Positions 47,288 to 60,511 are shown, counted from the first letter of the stretch. The stretch: 64,000 nt of DNA from Pilatotrama ljubarskyi (GCA_022385805.1 MU277670.1:343875-407874); one strand, 5' to 3'. Notes: a model not told the origin generated them from the sequence alone. Translations and numbers: made by a program.

Positions 47288-49520
47288 CTATGTCGGTGTA
47301 TCTGTGCGAGGTGTTGCGGCAGGGGGAGCATTGCCATTGACAGCATGAGGCTGAGGGGGCTGAGGGGGCGGAGCCGCACCAGGCGGATATGTGTTCTGCG
47401 ACGACCCCGGTCGAGAGAGAGGCTGCTGAGGGGGTTGCTGAGGCGGCACCGGATGAGGATGGTGTGGGCCGGCGGGGTGTCCGGGCGGGCCAGGCGGTCC
47501 AGGCGGTCCAGCAGGGTGGGTATGCGGGGCATGCGGATGGGGTTGATGAGGAACGCCTGGTGCACCATGGGGTGGTGGAGCATATGGAGGGACACCGACC
47601 GGTGGTCCATGTCCATAGACGACGGGATGGGGAGGAGCACCGGGGAAAGGCGGGGGCATTCCCTGACGATAGCCTTCGAGTTCGTGCCGCAACATCTCGA
47701 TCTCGCGGCTCATGTCCTGATGGCTCTGCTTGAGAGTGACAATGAAGTCGATGGCTGCAAAGACGCTCCGCTTGAATATTGCACGTCGGCAACCAGACTA
47801 CAGATGCGCACCTTTGCTCAGAATCTCCCACTTGCTCGCCTTCATCCCTCTATCCGCGGGCAGTTGATCTCGCAGCTCGTCAAACAATTCCTTCATCTCC
47901 TTCCTCCGTTTCCGCTCCGCGAGCTTGTGTGATATGCGCAACTCCGGCGAACGCGAGTACGGAGTGGACCCCGAGGGCTTCTCTGCTGAACGGGAAGACG
48001 ACGCTGCATCCTCTGGGTTGCCGCTTGAACCTGGAGAAGCCTGACCGGGGTCAGTCCCGGCCGATTGCTCTGCGGTGCGAACACGCGAAGGAGGGCGCGA
48101 GCGTGACCGAAGCGAGCGCGTCGGGCCAACGGAGGGAGGGGCTGGGAGATTTTCTGCAACGATGTTTGGCGCAGACATTCTACGATCATGAGCGAAGGTG
48201 ACTGGAGGCATGATTTGTGTGAGCGGGTCGAAGGGATGAGGAGGGCCTTGCATATTAACAGCAGGCTCGTTCTGCATGGCCGGAGGGGTAGCCTGATCGG
48301 GAGGGGCGTGAGGATTGGCAGGCCACGCGAAAGTTGCGATGCCGCCAGGAGGTCGGCCATGTGGCGACTCGCCGGGAATTGCCGAAGAGGGCGTACTGAA
48401 TCCAGTCGTCAAAGGCGTGTTTGTGAATGCAGACGCAGACGATGTCGAGTCTCGTCTGTCATTCGACCACCACGGCGACCCTGCAGCAGTACGTGCATCT
48501 ACAGAATTTCGTCGGTCGTGCAAGCTCAGCTGTGCAATCCTCTGCGTGTCGATCGCTGATCCTCGCCGTTTGGGCGCTGGTTCCTCTGGTTCTCTACCGT
48601 CCTGGCCAGCTAATTGGGGATCGATGTCAGTCGGCCCTGGAGGATACACGCCTCTTTCTGACGACATCTTGCGCTTCGTGCCTTAAGGCAGGACGTGAGT
48701 AGGGGTTACCAACCAGATAAAAGAATTAACAACCTGCTACCACAGACGAGCGGCGGCCGTTGTAGTCAACGTCTTCCATATCTCGAGCAGCGTGCTCGGG
48801 TCGCGTGCTTCCCTCGGGCCCTTGGCCATGTTGCGTCGCGTTCTCATTCCTGTCGACGTCCATCTGGTCATTGCCCTTGGCCCTGTCTGGTAATGGGCAC
48901 AAAGCAGGAGACAAACACGACCTACATCAACGAGAATGTTCTTCTCGGTTCGTACTTCAAGCTCACTTACCTTCAGTCCCGTTTCGCTCCGTAGCACCAG
49001 CCGCAATCGCTCCACGTCCGCTATCGCCGCCCAGAGCTTGGCCAGGCGGCCGTCTGTCTCCCATCTCAGCCGAAGGTGACCTCAGTACGCGCCTAAGATG
49101 TGCGTTGGGACTCTCCACTGGCTGCGTGGACGCGTCGCCGAACTTGAAAGGAGACAGAGGTCGGGACTGGGAGAACGAACGTCTATGCTCGTGGGTCGAT
49201 GACGATGCAAGGTTGGTCGCAGGAGAATCAGGGCGTCGAAAGGGAGACGAGATACCAGGCTGCGCAGCTGAAGCAGACGTATAGCTTGGAGGGGTAGGAG
49301 CAGCGTGCAAGGAAGGGTCGGTGATGGAGCCGCGTCGTTGGTTTTGGAGGAATTCGAGAGGGGCAAGAGGCGTTACGGTGCTCGGTCGCGAGCTCAAGCC
49401 TAAGGACGGTGACGACGTTTTGGGTTGAATGGCGGTGCCTGCGGTGCTCGCATTAGGTGAATCCGCGGACATTTTTTGGCCCGAGCTGGCAGAGTCGCCG
49501 TCAGCAGGCGTGGAGGACAT
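47288..49520 (-). CDS. bHLH transcription factor
   Basis: A 674-residue nuclear factor is encoded by exons 49520-48971, 48886-48741, 48673-47812 and 47754-47288. Three long disordered regions (S/P/T-rich) precede one bHLH domain: basic region [15 protein letters not shown], helix 1 [10 protein letters not shown], loop [12 protein letters not shown], helix 2 [19 protein letters not shown]. The key E-R-K-R-R residues (His, Glu, Arg) fit binding of an E-box such as CACGTG. The C-terminal part is almost pure P/H/G repeats ([16 protein letters not shown] type). The model joins two halves that look separate: exon 1 ([10 protein letters not shown]) and the ATG-initiated-looking exon 3 (MSSERG). The junctions at 48971/48886 and 48741/48673 keep the frame. 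A start at 48667 within exon 3 is an alternative. Confidence 0.8.
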
Positions 49521-50729
49521 CGAGAACGTCGAACGTCGGACAGCGAGGGCGGGAACGCTGCACGGCGGAGTGTCTAAGTACGATATTATGGATGTACAGA
49601 GGCAAGAGCGCGTGGCTACCATTCTTGATAACCACGTGGGCCCAAAGCTTCCGCTCGTGCTCGAAACGGTTACATTGCTTGATACCTATCACGTTCCCTC
49701 GCCCACCGCCCTCTCACAAGAGTCTCTCTCGTCCTGCTTCTCCTCCACGGAATTCGACTGCCATATCGACCATCGCCGCACTCTCATGGCTACCAGCACC
49801 CGCAGCCTCTTCGAGGCACTCCTGAGTTCGGCATGCGACCCCAGAACCGCACGCCTTCGCGTGCCATAACGGCGTCTCGACCCCTCCGAGGTGAGCGCGG
49901 GCCGGCGAAGTCTCCATTGCTCGACGACCAAGGAAAGGCCCACCGTCATCGCGATGTACCGGAGTTATTGAGGGAAGCGCATGTAGTGCATATGGCTAGA
50001 AGCAGCCGTCCTTCGGTGGATTTGGGCTGCTTTAGGTCATAGGCAATGGCCATGGGAGAACCCTTGCATTTGAACCCTTTCCCTCTTCGTTGTAGAATCC
50101 AGAGAACATCCTCCAATGACAGTCTGTGTCATCCCTGACGGATGTCTTGTAGATACGTGAGAGCACTCAACGTATTCATTAAGCATAAGCGAACTTGAGC
50201 GATTCAGACTTCCGACACTCCCCTGGGTCCACTTATAGCAGGGCGCGAACTAATCCGGTTGCTCGATACCAGCGGAAACTCGCACTAACAACTGAGCTGA
50301 TGGACTTCGGCAGCCACTGCAATAAAGGCTATCACGATGAACTCCGTCGCATGGGGAATCCCACCGAATTCTATGGGGGTCCCCGGCGAAAGGCCCAGGG
50401 TTCCTGGAGGGTACGAAGTCGTTGAGCCAGGAACTTGCAAGGGGCACTCGCAGGGATGATTGTGAGAACAAAACACCTTTTGTCTCACCCCATCCTCCCT
50501 TCAATGAAGACTAGAATGCTGCAGCGACGTTATGAACGTCATACCTCGAGAGCAGGGCGTTCCCCCGCGTAATGGCGAAGTTGGTGCCTGCTCTTAAATG
50601 GGCGCCTGGCACAACGGGTGTCGGCACGTGACCGCACCCAAGGACGAATTTTCCTTTCTGGCGTTGAGTCGGTTCGCTCTCCTCCAGCCGGTCGCAGTGT
50701 ATCCTTCTTCTTTCAACGACTAATCCGCA
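49521..50729. other. intergenic, divergent bHLH/Nhp2 promoters
   Basis: 1.2 kb between the divergent bHLH and Nhp2 genes. A CACGTG box followed by AC lies at 50625-50630, 100 nt before the Nhp2 ATG. No gene or RNA gene was recognised. Confidence 0.4.
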
Positions 50730-51505
50730 ATGGCGAAGGACAAGTCAGAAAAGAAGGACAAGAAGAAGAAGGAGACGAAGGAGGTTACCGAGACCGTCCA
50801 GGAGTCCATCCAAGTGAACGACGATGTCGAGATGGGGGATGCTGCGCTTGTGAAGGTGTGTCTGCTCTAACCCTGACGCAGATCCACGTCCTGACTCGTG
50901 TGATAGGTGCAGCAGAAGGTGAAAAAGGAGAAGGAGGAGATTGTGATACCCCTAGAGGATCTCTCTCCGATTGCTCAGCCGCTGGCGCAGAAGAAGCTGC
51001 TCAAGAAGCTGCACAAGACTATCAAGAAAGGTCCGACTCCTTGAGCCTCTGTCTATCCCCCACACACCCTATCTCACATGTGCTCCGTTTTCAGCCTCAA
51101 AACAGCGGCAGGTCAAGCGCGGTGTCAAGGAGGTTGTGAAGGCCATTCGGAAGGGCGAGAAAGGGTATGTTCTCAAAGCGTTGCGTCGCAACATACGACC
51201 TAACAGTCTACTCTAGGCTGCTCATACTTGCAGCGGATATAACACCTATCGACATCATCTCGCACTTACCCGTCATGGCTGAAGACGCTGGTATCCCCTA
51301 CGTCTTCGTACCCTCCAAAGAGGAGCTCGGGCATGCAAGCGCGACGAAACGCCCAACGAGCTGCGTCATGGTATGCCCGGACCAGAAGAAGAAGAAGGCA
51401 GCCAAGGCCCAGGAGGGCGGAGAGGAGAAGGACGAGGACTACCGGGAGATGTATGACGAGAGTTGTAAAGAGGTCCAGCAGCTGGATCAGAAACTCATAT
51501 TCTGA
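50730..51505 (+). CDS. NHP2: H/ACA snoRNP protein Nhp2 (L7Ae family)
   Basis: A 202-residue nucleolar protein would sit in H/ACA ribonucleoproteins and guide rRNA pseudouridylation. Exons are 50730-50855, 50907-51030, 51095-51164 and 51217-51505. The L7Ae fold is clear: IAQPLAQKKLLKKLHKTIKKA, QVKRGVKEVVKAIRKGEKG, LLILAADITPIDIISHLPVMAED and IPYVFVPSKEELGHASATKRPTSC. The N-terminus is lysine-rich (DKSEKKDKKKKETKE), longer than in yeast Nhp2, and an acidic tail follows the fold (EGGEEKDEDYREM). Exon lengths sum to a multiple of three. Confidence 0.94.
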
Positions 51506-51829
51506 ACCTCCCCCGGACCTGTCTCTCGCATCTACTCTCGCTGCATTTGTACTTGTGCATCTCTCCCGGTTTCCTGTCGCCTATGTATTCTTTTCTGCTC
51601 GGTACCTGCTAGCTATACATTGCCCTAATTTATGCGCCTACGCGGACTGCGCGCGTGTGCGAGGCTGGAATGCGCGCTCTCGGACGTGATCGCGCCTGAA
51701 TTCGTCGCTCAGCCACGTCACGAGAAACGCGAATCGACCGTAACCACTCCTTCTCACGGCTCTTCCCCACTTTCTCTGTCCAACCGCCATCTCGTCGTTA
51801 CCGTCCTCTGCATCCACGCTCTCTTTGCA
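51506..51829. other. intergenic
   Basis: 324 nt between Nhp2 and Bfr1 in tandem orientation. Nothing but flanking sequence was seen. Confidence 0.45.
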
Positions 51830-53653
51830 ATGGCTCCCAAGTCCAAGTCCGCTCCGACGAACGGCGCTGCCAAAAAGCTCCAGTCCACCACGCCCTCCGG
51901 CACCGCCAGCCCCGCTACCACCGCCATCACCGAGGTCCAGGAGGTCACCGCGGTTGTGTATGGCCCTGGGAAGCCCGACAAGGCGCTCTACGATGCGGAA
52001 CAGAACAAAATCAAGGCGGAGATCGACGCCGTCCAGCTTAAGCTGGTGAGTTCGCCAGTACCCCGACCCTGGCCCAATTGCCGGAAGTTAATTGGCCTTC
52101 GCCGGCGCAGACCGCGGTCAAGGAGAAGATCTCGCTCAGCTCCAAGTCCGGTCCCGGCAATGAGAGGCGAAATGCACTCAAGGCCGAGTTGGACAGCATT
52201 CGCGGCCAGCAGGGGTCCAACAAGCTCGCGAGGGGCAAGGTTCTCGACCAGCTCAAGAGCCTTCAGGACGGCATCCAAAAGAAGGTCGGTAGCCAACCCA
52301 CATTGCGTGGATAACGCATTCCTTACCTGGTGCGCACAAAGGTCAAGGACCTGAACGACGCCAAGGCGAAGATCCCTTATAAGACGGTCGCCGAAGTCGA
52401 CGACCGAATCAGGTAGGGCATACTCCGCTCGGTTGTCCTGCCGCCAGCTACTCACGTGGCACAATAGGCAATTGGAGAGGCAGGTCGAGTCTGGCAACCT
52501 CAAGCTCGTCGAGGAGAAGCGTGCGCTCCAGGAGATCAGCCAGTGGAAGCGCAACCGGCGGACAGTCGAGGGCTTCCAGGCGGAGCAGGAGTCTATCGAA
52601 GCCGACCGTGCGAAGGCCGACGAGTTGCGCAAGCAACTCGATGACCCCGAGGCGAAGGCCATCTCGGAGCGGTACGACGCGATCAAGGCTGAGCTGGACG
52701 AGCTGAAGAAGGAGAGCGACGAGGCATACGCGAGTCGAAGCAAGCTGATGGACGAACGCAGCGCGCTGCAGGGGCAGCTGGACGAGCTGTACAACCGGAA
52801 GCGCGAGTCTGCGCAGCGGTACAAGGAGGCGAACGACCGCTTCTACGCCAAGCTCAACGAGGACCGCGCGCGGCGTGCAGAACGCGCACGTGCCCAGCGT
52901 GCGGCGGAGGAAGAGGCGAAGAAGAAGGAGATCGCGGAGCGGCTTCGCGAAGAGGCTGAGATCCCCGCGTTCCAGGCGCAGATCGAGGACTGCCAGACCC
53001 TCATCGATTACTTCTCCGGAAAGTCCTCTACCGCCACGTTGTCCACTCAGAAACCGCTCGCGGAGAAGTCCGAGGTCGCCGGCGTGCCCAAGCTCGAGCT
53101 GCGCAAGGTCGAGGCTGCGCCAGACGGGGTCGTCGTGCGCAAGAAGAAAGGCGAGGACGAGGAGGCCTACTTCGTCGGCGGCGGCAAAAAGAAGGGCAGC
53201 AAGAAGGGCGGTGCAAAGTCCTCGACTCCGGCACAGGAGACCAATGGTGCGGAGGCTGCCACGTCTAGCGATAAGCTCAACGTCCCACTCGCTACCCTGA
53301 CCGCGCTCCTCTCCCTCTCAATACCGCCACCCACGTCTACCGCCGACGTCCCTCGAGTCATTGACGACCTCAAGACGAAGAAGGCATGGTTCGAGGCCAA
53401 CCAGGCCCGTGTCACCGCGGAGAACAAGGCGAAGGCAGAGGCAGAGATTCGCCGCCTCCTCGGCAAGCTTGCGGACAACATCGAACTCCCTCCTGTGTCC
53501 GACGACATCGCACCTCCTAATGGCGGCGCCGAGGACCCTGCTGAACCTGCGCCGACCCCGTTGTCGACGTCGCTTCCCAAGACAGCTGTGCCCGCCCAGC
53601 CTGTGGAGGAGAAGCTAGAAAGTGTGGCTGAGCAGGAGGCCGAGGAGTCATGA
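51830..53653 (+). CDS. BFR1: Bfr1 homologue (nuclear segregation/mRNP protein)
   Basis: A 548-residue, highly charged coiled-coil protein comes from exons 51830-52045, 52111-52284, 52342-52412 and 52468-53653. Yeast Bfr1 associates with polysomes and mRNPs at the ER and affects ploidy and secretion. The visible pattern fits: KPDKALYDAEQNKIKAEIDAVQ, then RNALKAELDSIRGQQGS, then PYKTVAEVDDRI, then long coiled coils (LVEEKRALQEISQWKRNRRTVE; YKEANDRFYAKLNEDRAR). The C-terminal third is a K/G/S-rich linker and an acidic tail. An extra conserved strip (VPRVIDDLKTKKAWFEANQ) follows. Intron lengths are 65, 57 and 55 nt and the frame is continuous. Confidence 0.92.
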
Positions 53654-54048
53654 TGCGGTGACGACAGATAACATCTCTGGGGCTCTATTGGTTGGACTAC
53701 TTATTCTGTAATCGTCGTTGCACATTTAGCGTACATTCTCCGTTCACAATCGCACCCACGCACGCTCACGCAAATGAGTTTGAATCGAGGTCTGATGGTA
53801 TCACAGTTGTGTCCAGTACATTTCCCTGGAAAAGGCGGGATACATTCGTTGGAACGACAGTATGGAAGACGAGGCGAACGCTTAGGGGGGAAGGAACGTA
53901 CGTGAATACAGCAGCAGCAGCAGCAAGTAGCGCAGCGAAAGTCAAATAATTAGCAGCCGAGGAAAGCAACAGACGAGCATTAGGTCGGTATATACGTAAG
54001 GTAGATGTCCGCAAAGCCCCATATCGACACCGATCGTCTTCTTCCGTT
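53654..54048. other. intergenic, convergent 3' ends
   Basis: 395 nt between the convergent Bfr1 and RFX genes. A short (AGC)n-like run is visible near 53910-53930. No gene. Confidence 0.45.
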
Positions 54049-57000
54049 TCATGATTCCGACTTGACAGACTCCCGCTCGTTCTCCGGCTCGCTGCTCGCC
54101 GATGGCGGCGTGCCCGACGTGCTGATGCCCAGATCGTGCGGCGTGAACGCGGGCACGTCGAACGTGCCCGAGCCGTAGTCCGAGAAGTTCAGCCCGGAGG
54201 CGTGCACGGAGAGGTCGTCTTGCGACGACGCGCCCTCGAGGTAGGACAACGGGCCGAACGCGTCGGCGCCGAAGGTGGTAGAGGCAGGGTCGAGCGTCCC
54301 GGTGGCGAAGCTATCCGCCTGCAAGGCGGCGATCATGCTGGAGGTCGTGGGGGTATGTGCCATCGCGGGCGTCGGACGCACGTCCAGGGTATTGGGGAAG
54401 CTCTCCTGCCCCGCCATCGGCGACAGCGTGAAGAACTGCTGGTGCATGACGGGCTCGACCGAAGCCGCGACTGAGTTAGTCGACAGCGCCACGTTCCGGA
54501 GGACGTTGAGGGCGATCCAGTCACTGCGTCGGAGCGGTAAGTCAGGATCGACACAGGGTGCGAGCGGTGCCAACTCACTCCAAGAACAGCTTGAGAATCT
54601 GGAACGCGCCGAAGGCAGGGTCACTCCTGATAGTCTACAAGCCGTGGCGATCAGCACATCCGCCCAAAGCTAAGCTGTGAGGAATTCTCACCAAGTCGCG
54701 CATGACTTGACTAGTGACGTATCCCCACCGGATGAGGACACTCCGAGAACTCATCGTCGTGCGGTCCTCCACGCTGCCACCACGCCCACCCATCAGGCGC
54801 TCGCAGCACTTGTCTGCCCAAGCCATGACGTCCCGCACGGGGTCCTGGCTCTTCGCGAGGCCGTCAAGCACCGCAACGAACTCGCTCTCAAGGAGCTGCA
54901 CCAGATCCTCGTGGCGGCAGTTGCACACGAGGGCCGATTGGTTCCGGACGGACTCGAAGTCGATCTTCGCCCACGACCGCCTCATCTCCATCAGTTGCTT
55001 CTGGTTCGTCAGGACCGTGTTCAGGGCCTGTGTGACCTGATAGATGTCGAGGAAGCGCACTAAAGCCTCGGTGCTCAGCGGGTGACACATCCATGACGGG
55101 AGAAGCGCGGCACTTACGGACGAGGTGCCCGAACCGGGCGCCCAACTCAACCTTGGGCTCGACGAACGTGTTTCCATAGGAATCGAGGGCGACGAGAAGG
55201 ATCTTCTCCATCTTGTCCGCAAGCTGACGAAGACCGGCGAGGGACGCGGGTGGGATGGGCGAGAGCATTTGTGACCGCAGCATCTCGAGGATTTCCTGCA
55301 ACCGTCTCAGTATCAGCAGTTCGGTGTCCAACGCTCAGCGACTCACATCGTAGACGATGGCATCCGCCTTCGCCATGAGTCCCGCGACAGCAGGCGCGTG
55401 CACCACCTCGCGATGGGCGCCGGTGAGGCTCGACCAGAACGAGCGCAGGTGCAGCTCGAACTGGTCAAAGCGGTACGTGCGGATGCTCTCGAGCAGCGCA
55501 TCCAGATGATCCTGGAACCACTGCCAGACCTCACGCGCGGCGATACTCTGTGGCGTCGTAGAGTTCGCGCCCACAGCCTCGTCGATCGATGGGAAGTGCG
55601 GCAGCTGGCGCACAGAGTTCGCCGCGTTCCCGCCCACCATCTGCACCGACGTCGGGACGCTGCCCGACGGCGAGGGCTGGGAGGACACGGGGAGCCCCTC
55701 CTGTCCGGGGTGCCTCCGTATCGGGGCCTGGGCGGGAAAGGCGCTCGCCGGTCGCTGGGTGGCCTGAGCCTGCGAGAGCAGACTCGCAGCCGTCGGCGTC
55801 TTCTCATCAGCGAAGACCGCTGGAGCCTTCCCTCCGCTGGACAAATTCAACGAGTTGCGCTTTGATGCGGCTCCCGAACCGGGACCCTCGGACTCGTCCT
55901 CTTCATCCTCGTCCGAGCCGCCCCTGTTGCCGTCCCCCTGCTCGTTCGCCATTCTGGCAGCGTTGACCGACTGCTGGGCCGCATTGTTGTTCGACTTGCG
56001 GATGTAGTCCTGGAGGAACTCCGCCTCGGCGGACGTCGCAGGTCGGATGCCGCAATCTGTCACGGGAGGGGCAGTCGAACGTCAGCGTCAATCAAGCGCT
56101 GGCAGAATCATGATGCAGAGACAGGGGACGGAACGCACAATGGTATTTGCTGTTCCCTCGGACTCCCAGACGTCTTGTTTTGATTGTAGGGAAACATAGC
56201 CTGATCGCCTTTCCGAGCGTGGCGGTATTGATGTGTGGGATCCCATACTGATCGCAGACCCGGCGGTACGAAAAGTACAACCCCTGCCGGGGGACGTTCC
56301 CGTCCGGGTAGGGAGAGTAGTTCGCTGTCAACCTAGAGAGATGAACATGGGACAGGATGGACAGGACAGGGACAAGGGGAGGAGGAGAGAAAAACGAGCG
56401 TGAGCGCTTATTGGCACCCCACAACAACAAGGGAGGACATACCAGGCCTGGACAAAAATCTGCTTCGCCCTGTCCGACGCGCTGGTGGTTGTGGCGGCGC
56501 GGACGTTGGCGGCGAGCTTTTCCAACGCGTGGTCGGGGCTGAGGGCCATGCGGCCGTAGGCCCCGGGCGCATGCATGGCCTCCGGGTTGGGGATCATGGT
56601 CTGAGGCGGGGCGGCGTACATGGGGTGGTACTCGGGGCCTGCGGCGGCGAGGTACATGGAGATGTCCTCGGTCTCGCTCGAGGACGAGTGGACGGACTCT
56701 GTGTCGCGGGGGTAGGGGGAGGCGGAGACGCGGGCGCGGATGTGGGTCTGGCGGAGGTGGCCCTTGAGGGCGGGGTTTGTGATGTTGTGGTTCGGGGGGG
56801 AGTCTGCGGGGGTGGCGAGGTCGAGGGAGTATGCGGAGGAGATGGATGCGTCGGAGGTGTTGCGGGCGTGGTCGAAGGAGGTGGTGGTGTGGAAGGAAGC
56901 GCGGTAGAGGTCTTCTGCGGACGGGGGGAGGCCGGCCGACGTGCGCAGAACGGGGGCGCCCTGGGAAGACTGGGGCCGCGAGCCGGGGGAGTGCGAGGAG

Positions 57001-57098
57001 GAGGAGGAGACGGAGTTCGAGCGAGAGTGGAGGTGTGCATTCGGGAGAAAGTCGAAGGGGACGTTCGCGGCCATCATCTGAAGGTTCACGGCCGCCAT
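54049..57098 (-). CDS. RFX-family transcription factor
   Basis: A multi-exon nuclear factor with a winged-helix RFX DNA-binding domain: LTANYSPYPDGNVPRQGLYF, YRRVCDQYGIPHINTATLGKAIRL and TIKTRRLGVRGNSKYHY. It resembles yeast Crt1/Rfx1 and Aspergillus RfxA, which repress DNA-damage and cell-cycle genes. The N-terminal ~220 residues are disordered. The C-terminal region has the RFX extended dimerisation segments (EILEMLRSQMLSPIPPASL; QALNTVLTNQKQLMEMRRSW) and a final acidic/Ser-rich tail. The ATG at 57098 (MAAVNLQMMAANV) is chosen; an in-frame upstream start is possible. Introns near 56450, 55350, 55110 and 54700 interrupt the domains. A DNA-binding domain spread over introns is usual here. Confidence 0.9.
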
Positions 57099-57758
57099 GC
57101 AGATAAGTAGGGATAGATACTGGGTGGGCTGGTGCGAGCAAAGGGAGGTAAGGACTGTGTGTGCGGATGCGAGATCCTGAAGCGGCCCAGCCGTGCGTGC
57201 GCGAACGAAAGAGAGATGGGACAAGAAGAGAGCAGAGCAGCAGAAGAGACCGAGTGCAAGCGAGAGCAGGGGAGTGCAACGGCTCGAGACGGCTCGGTGG
57301 AGGTGATGATATGGGATGGGCTGATCCTATCGCTCACACTCGCCGCAAGTACAGAAGCGCACAGTCGACGCGTCCCCCGGGTCCTCTGTCGCTCGAGCAG
57401 TAAATACAAAACAGACTGAAATGCGCGGTGGTCAATACGCCCGACACGGCGGAAGGAGTGGAAAGTTCAGATGGCAAGAAACGCGCGATGGACAACGTTG
57501 TCGGTGGTCAAGGCAACTCCCCCGTGCTTCCCCCCGCAGGCGCCCTCTCCCCCTCGGGCTCGGGCTCGGTCTCGGTCTCGGTCCCAGCTGCAGCGCTCTC
57601 GGAGGCCTCGCCGTTCCTGGCCTTGTCCGCGTTCCCACACCCTCCGATCTCATCACCAGCCCTCTGATCCGCCGCAGAACACCACCCATGATACAGATAC
57701 ATCCACCCATCTGTCCATCCGCATAGCCAACGAACGCATCATCGCCTACACCCACTCT
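57099..57758. other. intergenic, RFX promoter
   Basis: 660 nt between RFX and endopolyphosphatase. Frames on both strands lack domains. Nothing else was seen. Confidence 0.45.
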
Positions 57759-60511
57759 CTACGTAGCCTCGTCCGCACCCATGTACATGTACCGCCGGAA
57801 CCGCTGCCGCAGCTTCTTCGCCTTCGCCCGCCCCAGCCGCTGCGCGAGCGCCGTCCACGACGGGATCGTCAGGTCCTCCAGCTCGTACGGCGCGAACTTC
57901 TTCGACTCCGTGATCGTGCCGTTCCGAAGCCGCCGTGGCAGGTGTCGGCGCGGTATCGGATACCAGAACTTGCGCTTCGCATTGACCGTGGCGTCCGCGA
58001 TCGTGTCACGGCCCCCGTCAATTCCCTCAGCTTCCGCGGCCCCCTCCGCTTCGGGCGGAGGGCGCAGAGCCCTGACGGGGAACGTCAGATACTCGAGTTT
58101 GAATTTCGGAGGGTGCGACTCGTCCGCCCTGTCCATTTTCCGCAGCGTGTACTGCACTCGCGTTAATGAATCAGCCAAACGCGGTCGATGATCAGCCCTT
58201 GGTGCAACATGACGCCGACAGAACCACCCGAGCGCACCTGCGCATAGCCGAGCGGTGTCCAGAGTCTGTTCATCCGCGAAGGTGATTCGGGGCTCGAATG
58301 CCACGGCTGTTCTAGATGGCAGAGCCAAGTGTTCGCAGGTTCCTCTTGCGCGCACAGGCCGCCCGCCAGTGTCTTCAGCGAGCGCGACGGCCGTCCTGGT
58401 TGCTCCTCCGCTCTCCCGAGCTGCCCGGCCCTGTAGGGCTCGCCCGTCGCGTTGTACGCGAATATCCGGAACGAGGGCAGGTACGTCGGGATCACCGAAG
58501 GCGCGACGTTGACTACTGCATAGTCGTCATGGTTGAGCCTCTGCGCCCCTGGCAGGTCGGAAAATTCCTGCAGCAACAGCTTGTATAACTCCTTCTTCTT
58601 GTGCTTCAGAACAGACGTCTCGTCGTCGCCCTCGTCGCCTGCCGCGAATGACATGTCGCGACTTCTCGTGCTATTGCCTAGCTGGCTAGCATCCAGCAGA
58701 AAGAACTACATCTGCGTTCAGGGCGGTGGGCATTTCGAGAAGAGCTCGCGTCGCACTTACGTGATCTATGTTCATATGCTAGGGGCGAATGCAGCTTCCA
58801 TATGAGCGTAGCTTGGACGAGGAGGCAGTGATGCACTCACACCGTAGACGTGGCCTAGAATTGTATCCTGGAACCTGAGCGAGAGCTCCAGGTATCGAAC
58901 GTACTAATCGAAGTCAGCGTTGCGCCCCTTCATTATGCAGTCGTCAACCGAAAGAGACTAACGCATTCAGAGTAGAAGTTGCGGGATGACGGCGGGACGT
59001 GCCCCGAAAGCCAGACCTACGGATAGCGTCAATTATGCGCCACAGCCAATCGGAGACCGGCTTCGGACCTGCATCCCTCTCTCGCGGAACATCTGCAGCT
59101 GCACTTCCAGCCAGTCGAACTGGAGGTTCCCGGGGTCTTGAGGATCTGTACGCGCACATCCTCCCACAGCTGTCCGGTCGCCATGGCGATTAGTCAAAAT
59201 GCACGGAGAGCACGTCCATTGCGGCGAGAGAAGCCTACCCGTGTTTGAATCGTAGAAGTACATCGTGTTCAGGCTGATGACGGCCACGGAATCCGGGATG
59301 ACCTCGACGGAGAAATAGCCGCCTCGCTGGAACACCTGATACGACGGAAACGGCACGAAGGCCCGCCAGATGCTAGAAGACGTCCGCTTGTGAGAACATA
59401 TTCGTGCAGCTCTGGTGAGGCACTGTACGACACTCACGAAAACAGTTCGGCCGTTATGCTGTTGGGGCCTGAGCGAAGCGTACTGTTGAATGACCGTATC
59501 AGGAACTTGCGATACTGCTCTCACCTGGCATCATGATATTCTGGGCGGCTCGTTCAGCCTTCCGCTTTCAGCTCCAGTTGCTGGTTCACTCACATGCGCT
59601 GCGACGAGCCAAAAGTCAATGCCATGCGCTCGAAGGACAGGAATAGATAGAACCTACGCCATACGTCGTTGTTGCCTGCGGGAGCACGCACCCACGCCGT
59701 AAGCTGGGGCAAAACGGAGGAACTTCCGCGCGGAAGGGTGCCTACCTATAGTGGGCACGACCGGGATGCCTTTGCGGACGAAGACGTGTTCCATCTTCTT
59801 CGCCATGGCGCGGTTGAGCTCGTAGATCTCCGCCGTCGTGCGCGGGTGCCGACGGTCGTTGTCATGTCTGGCGGCGGGCCCGTCAGACTGGACACCGAAC
59901 ATTCCGGTTTGTCATGAACGTCGGACAGTACCTCGCACTATCTCCTGTCCCTACGCGACGGGTGAGCATCGAAGCACACCAGAAAGAAGGGTTCGAGCAG
60001 GGTGAGTGAAATATTCACATATGACAAAGTCTATCTCATCCGCCCACTCTCTGTCAAGAAAATCGAGGGTGTAGTTGGTGAGCAGGAACGGCGCGTCGCA
60101 GTCGCTTCCAAAATGTCAATTCCCGCCTCCCGGTTCCTAGAAGTGCTGGCGGGGGGCGCCGCCAAGCTTACCTGAACGGCAGACCGTAGTAACCCGCGGG
60201 TCTCTTCCCCTCCTTGGGCTTTCCCCGGTGGCAGGCCTTCTTCTCCGACGAATCGACGCGGTAGTAGGGATCAGGGTGTATGTCTGTGATGTGAAGAAAG
60301 CGGCCCTGCAGCTTGCGGCGCGACTCTGGTATCGGTGCGCATGCGGACCACAGTCAGACGACCCGCCGACGGGCACGCGACCCATGTGATAGCGGAGAGA
60401 CGTACTGCTGATCCCCGAAGATATCTCGAGAGGTGCTTGCGCGGCGGGGACACACAAGCTCTCTTGCACGACAGCGAGCAGAACGAAGAGCAGAACGTTG
60501 AGCCCTAGCAT
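57759..60511 (-). CDS. PPN1: endopolyphosphatase (Ppn1 homologue)
   Basis: This vacuolar enzyme cleaves long polyphosphate chains. It has a hydrophobic N-terminal signal or anchor (MLGLNVLLFVLLAVVQESLC), then the calcineurin-like phosphoesterase core: HITDIHPDPYY, then SEKKACHRG, DFVIWTGDSARHDND, IPVVPTIGNND, the GGYFSVEVIP segment and the GHMNIDHFFF segment. Two His/Asp metal motifs (D-x-H-x-D, GD-S-A-RH-D) are clear. The C-terminal part (FKLEYLTFPVRALRPPP; FRRYMYMGADEAT) matches the Ppn1 tail. About ten introns break it up and some borders near 58700-59700 are approximate. The start is the ATG at 60511, with the first intron beginning after about 35 codons. Confidence 0.88.

Noticed and set aside
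56400..57110. Long plus-strand frame across the RFX N-terminus
   Set aside because: It is the antisense of a Gly/Val-rich shadow of the coding strand, with no family features.
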